Source: Geodermatophilaceae bacterium (lineage in GTDB: Bacteria > Actinomycetota > Actinomycetes > Mycobacteriales > Geodermatophilaceae). From it: a DNA stretch of 8,901 nucleotides. Both the position numbers and the translations under genes were made by a program. Under the pieces are notes generated by a model. That model did not search any database. It was not told the DNA's origin and saw nothing but the letters and a program-made list of their open reading frames with translations. The stretch is taken from assembly GCA_013811975.1 (NCBI GenBank), contig JACCUF010000220.1, positions 1 to 8,901 of the forward strand, written 5' to 3'. This document shows positions 6,531-8,901 of the stretch, one piece after another. Each line of letters starts with the position of its first letter. The stretch's first letter is position 1.

Positions 6531-6536
6531 CTCCTC
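6531..6536 (-). promoter_or_regulatory. Ribosome-binding site that decides the dehydrogenase start
   Basis: GAGGAG on the minus strand is separated by 7 nt (TCCCAAC) from the GTG at 6523. The upstream in-frame ATG at 6538 overlaps this element and itself has only a weak purine stretch before it. The GTG also begins just before the conserved Rossmann strand, as expected for the family. Confidence 0.65.
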
Positions 6537-6559
6537 ATGTCGCTCTCGGCGGTCAATTC

Positions 6560-6610
6560 GAGTGAAGGACGCCCGCTATCCAACCTATTGGCACACGGCG
6601 TCCTTCACTC
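6560..6610. repeat. Perfect 14-bp inverted repeat between ALDH and the dehydrogenase unit
   Basis: GAGTGAAGGACGCC (6560-6573) and its exact reverse complement (6597-6610) flank a 23-nt centre. That centre contains a further 4-bp stem, CCAA (6580-6583) with TTGG (6588-6591). The repeat starts 8 nt past the ALDH stop and ends 36 nt before the dehydrogenase GTG. It may be a terminator for ALDH, an operator for the next unit, or both. There is no T-tract after it on the leftward strand. Confidence 0.8.
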
Positions 6611-6612
6611 AA
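6582..6612 (-). promoter_or_regulatory. Promoter-like sequence for the dehydrogenase operon, inside the palindrome
   Basis: On the minus strand TTGAGT (6612-6607) and TAGGTT (6587-6582) resemble -35 and -10 elements separated by 19 nt, somewhat longer than ideal. Initiation would fall near 6575, giving a leader of about 50 nt with the GAGGAG ribosome site. The -35 overlaps one arm of the 14-bp inverted repeat and the -10 lies in its centre. Prediction from the sequence only. Confidence 0.35.
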
Positions 6613-6618
6613 CAGGAC

Positions 6619-8124
6619 TCAGTGTTCCAGGCTGCTGCGGCGACGGCGCCCGTACCGCAGTCGTACGGCAGACAACAGCGCCTTGGTCAGCAAGGTGCTC
6701 CGTCCGAAGGACTGCAGGATCAACGGGCCAGGGGTCTGTTGGGCCACGATCGCGTGCGGCCAGGAGAACTCACGAAGTCCGTCAGCCCCGTGGATCCGGC
6801 CGAACCCGGAGGCGCCGACGCCACCGAAGGGCAGTGACGGAATGACCGCGAAGGTGATCACCGAGTTGATGCTGGTCATCCCGGCACGCAGGCGTTGCGC
6901 GATCTCCATACCGCGCGCACGGGAGAAGACCGCACTGGACAGGCCGAACCCGGTGCCGTTGGCGCGCTCGATCGCCTCGTCGATGTCGCGCACCCGGCCG
7001 ACCGTCATGGTGGGGCCAAAGGTCTCATCGGTCACCGCTGGGCGATCCTCGGGTGTGTCGACCAGGATCGTTGGATCTATGAAGGGCGGATGAACGGCCT
7101 CGCGGCCGCCGACCAACGCCCTAGCGCCATGGTCGAGCGCGTCCTCGATGTGGCTGCGGATGACATCCATCTGGGCGGGCATCGTGATCGGGCCGTAGTC
7201 CGCGCCGTCGCCGCTACCCGGACGGGGCTTGCGGGCCTCGGCGATCAACCGGGCGACGAACTCGTCGTAGATCGCATCCACGGCGTAGACCCGCTCGACC
7301 CCCACGCAGGTCTGGCCGGCGTTGGACATCGCCCCCCACACCGCGGCTTGAGCTGCAGCGCCGAGATCGGCGTCTTCGGCGACGATCAGCGCGTCCTTGC
7401 TGCCGCACTCCAGCAGCACCGGCGTGAGGGTCCGGGCACAGGCAGTCATCACCAACTTGGCAGTGGCCGTCGATCCGGTATAGGCCAGCTTCCCCACGCC
7501 GGACGTACACAGGGCCGCACCGGTCTCGCCGTACCCGGTAACCAGTTGCAGAACAGGGTGTTCGGGTACGGCCTGCTTGAACGTCCCGACGAGCAAGCGA
7601 CCCACCGCAGGGGTGTACTCACTGGGCTTGAAGACCACCGCATTCCCGGCCGCCAGCGCGTACGCGATCGAGCCCATGGGCGTGAAGACCGGATAGTTCC
7701 ACGGTCCGATGACCCCGACGACACCGTACGGGCGGTACCCCACGGTCGGCTTCTGATTGGGAAACAGCCAGGAACGTCCGACCGTTCGGCGGTCGAGCAC
7801 GCCGGCTGCGTGCGTCGCTGCCCAGTGCAGGTGCTCGATGACCCCGACCACCTCCAGGCGGGCATCGATCAACGGTTTGCCGTTCTCGCGATGGATGAGA
7901 CAGGCCAGCTCGTCCATCCGCACTGTCAGGATCTGCGCCCAGTCCCGCAGGCGCGTCTCCCGACCGCCAAAGCCCAGGCCGTGCCACCACAACGCCGCCG
8001 GCCGAGCCGCCGCGACGACGGCCTGCACCTCGGCCTCGGTGTGGATCGGAAAGGTGTCGATGCCCTCCCCGGTGGCCGGGTTCGAGGAGACGAAAGTCGC
8101 CTGATCCGTCGGGATAGCGGTCAT
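6619..8124 (-). CDS. Aldehyde dehydrogenase family protein
   Basis: This 501-residue, full-length NAD(P)+-dependent aldehyde dehydrogenase would oxidise an aldehyde to a carboxylate. Visible motifs: PWNYP with Asn143 (oxyanion), FKPSE with Lys166 (cofactor), TGSTAT (216-221), LECGSKD with general base Glu239, GQTCVGVERV with nucleophile Cys273, ETFGP with Glu367 and Phe369, and LPFGGVGASGFGR (431-443). The usual ELGGK is ECGSK here. The C-terminal tail (about 470-501) continues past the catalytic core, with a hydrophobic/basic stretch and RRRR at 493-496, suggesting possible peripheral membrane association. The substrate is unknown; medium or long-chain aldehydes and succinate semialdehyde are candidates. 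It lies 26 nt after nucS. The ATG at 8124 lacks a Shine-Dalgarno but has TAGCAT 6 nt upstream, so it may also have its own leaderless promoter. Confidence 0.94.
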   Translation of the reverse strand: MTAIPTDQATFVSSNPATGEGIDTFPIHTEAEVQAVVAAARPAALWWHGLGFGGRETRLRDWAQILTVRMDELACLIHRENGKPLIDARLEVVGVIEHLHWAATHAAGVLDRRTVGRSWLFPNQKPTVGYRPYGVVGVIGPWNYPVFTPMGSIAYALAAGNAVVFKPSEYTPAVGRLLVGTFKQAVPEHPVLQLVTGYGETGAALCTSGVGKLAYTGSTATAKLVMTACARTLTPVLLECGSKDALIVAEDADLGAAAQAAVWGAMSNAGQTCVGVERVYAVDAIYDEFVARLIAEARKPRPGSGDGADYGPITMPAQMDVIRSHIEDALDHGARALVGGREAVHPPFIDPTILVDTPEDRPAVTDETFGPTMTVGRVRDIDEAIERANGTGFGLSSAVFSRARGMEIAQRLRAGMTSINSVITFAVIPSLPFGGVGASGFGRIHGADGLREFSWPHAIVAQQTPGPLILQSFGRSTLLTKALLSAVRLRYGRRRRSSLEH

Positions 8125-8130
8125 CGGCCA

Positions 8131-8136
8131 ATGCTA
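8131..8136 (-). promoter_or_regulatory. -10-like hexamer TAGCAT before the aldehyde dehydrogenase
   Basis: TAGCAT fits TANNNT and stands exactly 6 nt before the ATG at 8124, the same arrangement as for the LLM oxidoreductase. It suggests that ALDH can be transcribed separately from nucS as a leaderless mRNA. No clear -35 was found. Confidence 0.3.
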
Positions 8137-8150
8137 CCGACGGGTAACCG

Positions 8151-8822
8151 TCAGAACAGGCGCAGGGATGTGTCCTCGGCACCGCGCAGGAGTTGATAGT
8201 CGACCACCTGCCACCCGATTCCGCGATCGGTGGCCAGCACCCGAGCCTGCAGGGTGATCTCCTGGGCGACCAGGATCCCCCGCACCGGGGCCAGCAGCGG
8301 ATCGCGATTGAGCAGTGCGAGGTAACGGGTCAACTGCTCGACTCCGTCGATCTCGCCGCGTCGCTTGACCTCGATCGCCACAGCCGCGCCGGTGGCATCC
8401 CGGCAGAGCAGATCGACCGGGCCTATCGACGTGGGGTACTCCCGTCGTACCAGCGACCAGCCGGTGCCGAAGGTGTGCACGTGTTCGGCCAGCAACTCCT
8501 GCAGGTGGGCTTCGACGCCGTCCTTGACCAGGCCCGGGTCCACGCCGAGGTGGTGGGAGGAGTCGTGCTCGATCCCCTCGATGTGGATCTGCAGTTGCTC
8601 CCCCGCCTTGTTGGTGACCGTCCACAGCACGCCGTCCTCGTCCCTGGATTCGCGCAGATTGCACGGCGGGCTCATCCAGTTCAACGGCTTGTAGGCCCGA
8701 TCGTCGGCGTGGATGGACACCGAGCCGTCGGCTTTGATCAATAGCAGCCGCAGCGCCGAGGGTAGATGGGCGGTCAGCCGGCCGACGTAGTCGACCGTGC
8801 AGCGAGCTACGACCAGGCGCAC
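8151..8822 (-). CDS. nucS: Mismatch-specific endonuclease NucS
   Basis: NucS (EndoMS) cuts both strands at mismatches and drives the non-canonical mismatch repair of actinobacteria and some archaea that lack MutS/MutL. The 223-residue length fits the mycobacterial protein. The N-terminal DNA-binding/dimerisation domain shows [16 protein letters not shown] (8-23), [16 protein letters not shown] (38-53) and [10 protein letters not shown] (81-90). The nuclease domain contains [15 protein letters not shown] (94-108), the PD-(D/E)xK site as Asp137 (GPVDLL), Glu151 and Lys153 ([19 protein letters not shown]), and ATDRGI (197-202). The Asp-Glu-Lys spacing equals that of Pyrococcus NucS (160/174/176). 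The C-terminus LRLF resembles the sliding-clamp-binding tail reported for actinobacterial NucS. The start is a GTG with no Shine-Dalgarno but a TAGCCT hexamer 8 nt upstream; there is no better in-frame start nearby. Confidence 0.97.
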   Translation of the reverse strand: MRLVVARCTVDYVGRLTAHLPSALRLLLIKADGSVSIHADDRAYKPLNWMSPPCNLRESRDEDGVLWTVTNKAGEQLQIHIEGIEHDSSHHLGVDPGLVKDGVEAHLQELLAEHVHTFGTGWSLVRREYPTSIGPVDLLCRDATGAAVAIEVKRRGEIDGVEQLTRYLALLNRDPLLAPVRGILVAQEITLQARVLATDRGIGWQVVDYQLLRGAEDTSLRLF

Positions 8823-8830
8823 GACACCCG

Positions 8831-8836
8831 AGGCTA
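8831..8836 (-). promoter_or_regulatory. -10-like hexamer TAGCCT before nucS
   Basis: TAGCCT fits TANNNT and lies 8 nt before the GTG start of nucS in the short gap after the upstream gene. With no ribosome site visible, a leaderless transcript is a reasonable inference. No -35 is convincing. Confidence 0.3.
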
Positions 8837-8852
8837 GGCGATGGCGCGGAAC

Positions 8853-8901
8853 TCAGCGGGACAGGGCGGTAACCAGCAACGCGATGATGATGGTGTTGAA
8901 A
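8853..8901 (-). CDS. C-terminal end of an unidentified, probably membrane, protein (partial)
   Basis: A leftward frame entering from the right edge encodes FNTIIIALLVTALSR and stops at 8853-8855, 30 nt before nucS. The hydrophobic stretch followed by a basic residue resembles the end of a transmembrane segment. Direction and spacing fit a gene upstream of nucS in the same run. Only 15 residues are visible, so the family cannot be named and a chance open frame is not excluded. Confidence 0.4.
   Translation of the reverse strand, partial: FNTIIIALLVTALSR

Noticed and set aside
5180..6565. Long plus-strand open frame (461 codons) opposite the fused dehydrogenase
   Set aside because: It lies entirely antisense to a gene with unmistakable catalytic motifs. 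Its translation is rich in Arg, Gly, Asp and Val with no recognisable domain, as expected of a high-GC shadow frame.
8139..8152. GACGG-GTAA-CCGTC hairpin at the nucS stop codon
   Set aside because: A 5-bp stem is too short to call a terminator or operator in GC-rich DNA, and the spacer to ALDH is only 26 nt.
6895..8196. Plus-strand open frame (433 codons) opposite the aldehyde dehydrogenase
   Set aside because: It is antisense to a full-length ALDH and runs into nucS, with low-information composition and no family motif.
8885..8901. Possible plus-strand start (ATG ATG ATG GTG) at the right edge
   Set aside because: Only a few codons are visible. The opposite strand gives a hydrophobic protein end with a stop well placed before nucS, which fits the local leftward gene order better.

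Overview
The window looks like chromosomal DNA from a high-GC Gram-positive bacterium (Actinobacteria). The support is GC-rich coding sequence with GTG starts, a NucS mismatch endonuclease, an F420-type luciferase-like oxidoreductase, a DivIVA/FilP-like coiled-coil protein and a crotonyl-CoA carboxylase/reductase. I see no mobile element, CRISPR array, tRNA or rRNA. Genes are tightly packed, and the longest clear gap is under 100 bases.

Left part: a leftward F420-dependent oxidoreductase (89-1078) is divergent from a rightward pair. The pair is ccrA (1164-2495), which makes ethylmalonyl-CoA from crotonyl-CoA, and 24 nt later a DivIVA-domain coiled-coil protein (2520-3719). A nested inverted repeat (13-73) follows the oxidoreductase. 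A short hairpin (3705-3724) closes the rightward unit and also the leftward unit that meets it.

Right part: everything reads leftward. From right to left there is the tail of an unidentified membrane-like protein (8853-8901), nucS (8151-8822), an aldehyde dehydrogenase (6619-8124), a double-length 3-hydroxybutyryl-CoA dehydrogenase (4745-6523), a 99-residue CxxC/HxxC protein (4446-4745) and an alpha/beta hydrolase (3710-4435). The last three appear translationally coupled (TGATG overlap, then a 10-nt gap). A perfect 14-bp inverted repeat separates the aldehyde dehydrogenase from this three-gene unit and overlaps a promoter-like sequence.

Functional reading: the dehydrogenase and CcrA act two steps apart in acetyl-CoA assimilation through the ethylmalonyl-CoA pathway (3-hydroxybutyryl-CoA, then crotonyl-CoA, then ethylmalonyl-CoA). 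The enoyl-CoA hydratase and later mutases are not in the window. The other genes (mismatch repair, polarity/cytoskeleton-like coiled coil, hydrolase) are core actinobacterial genes. From memory, a FilP/Scy-type coiled-coil gene, a 3-hydroxybutyryl-CoA dehydrogenase and nucS also lie near each other in Streptomyces; I could not check this. I found no convincing new multi-gene system. The best leads are the fused dehydrogenase, whose two halves carry different cofactor-site signatures, the regulatory palindrome in front of it, and the uncharacterised small zinc-binding-like protein.
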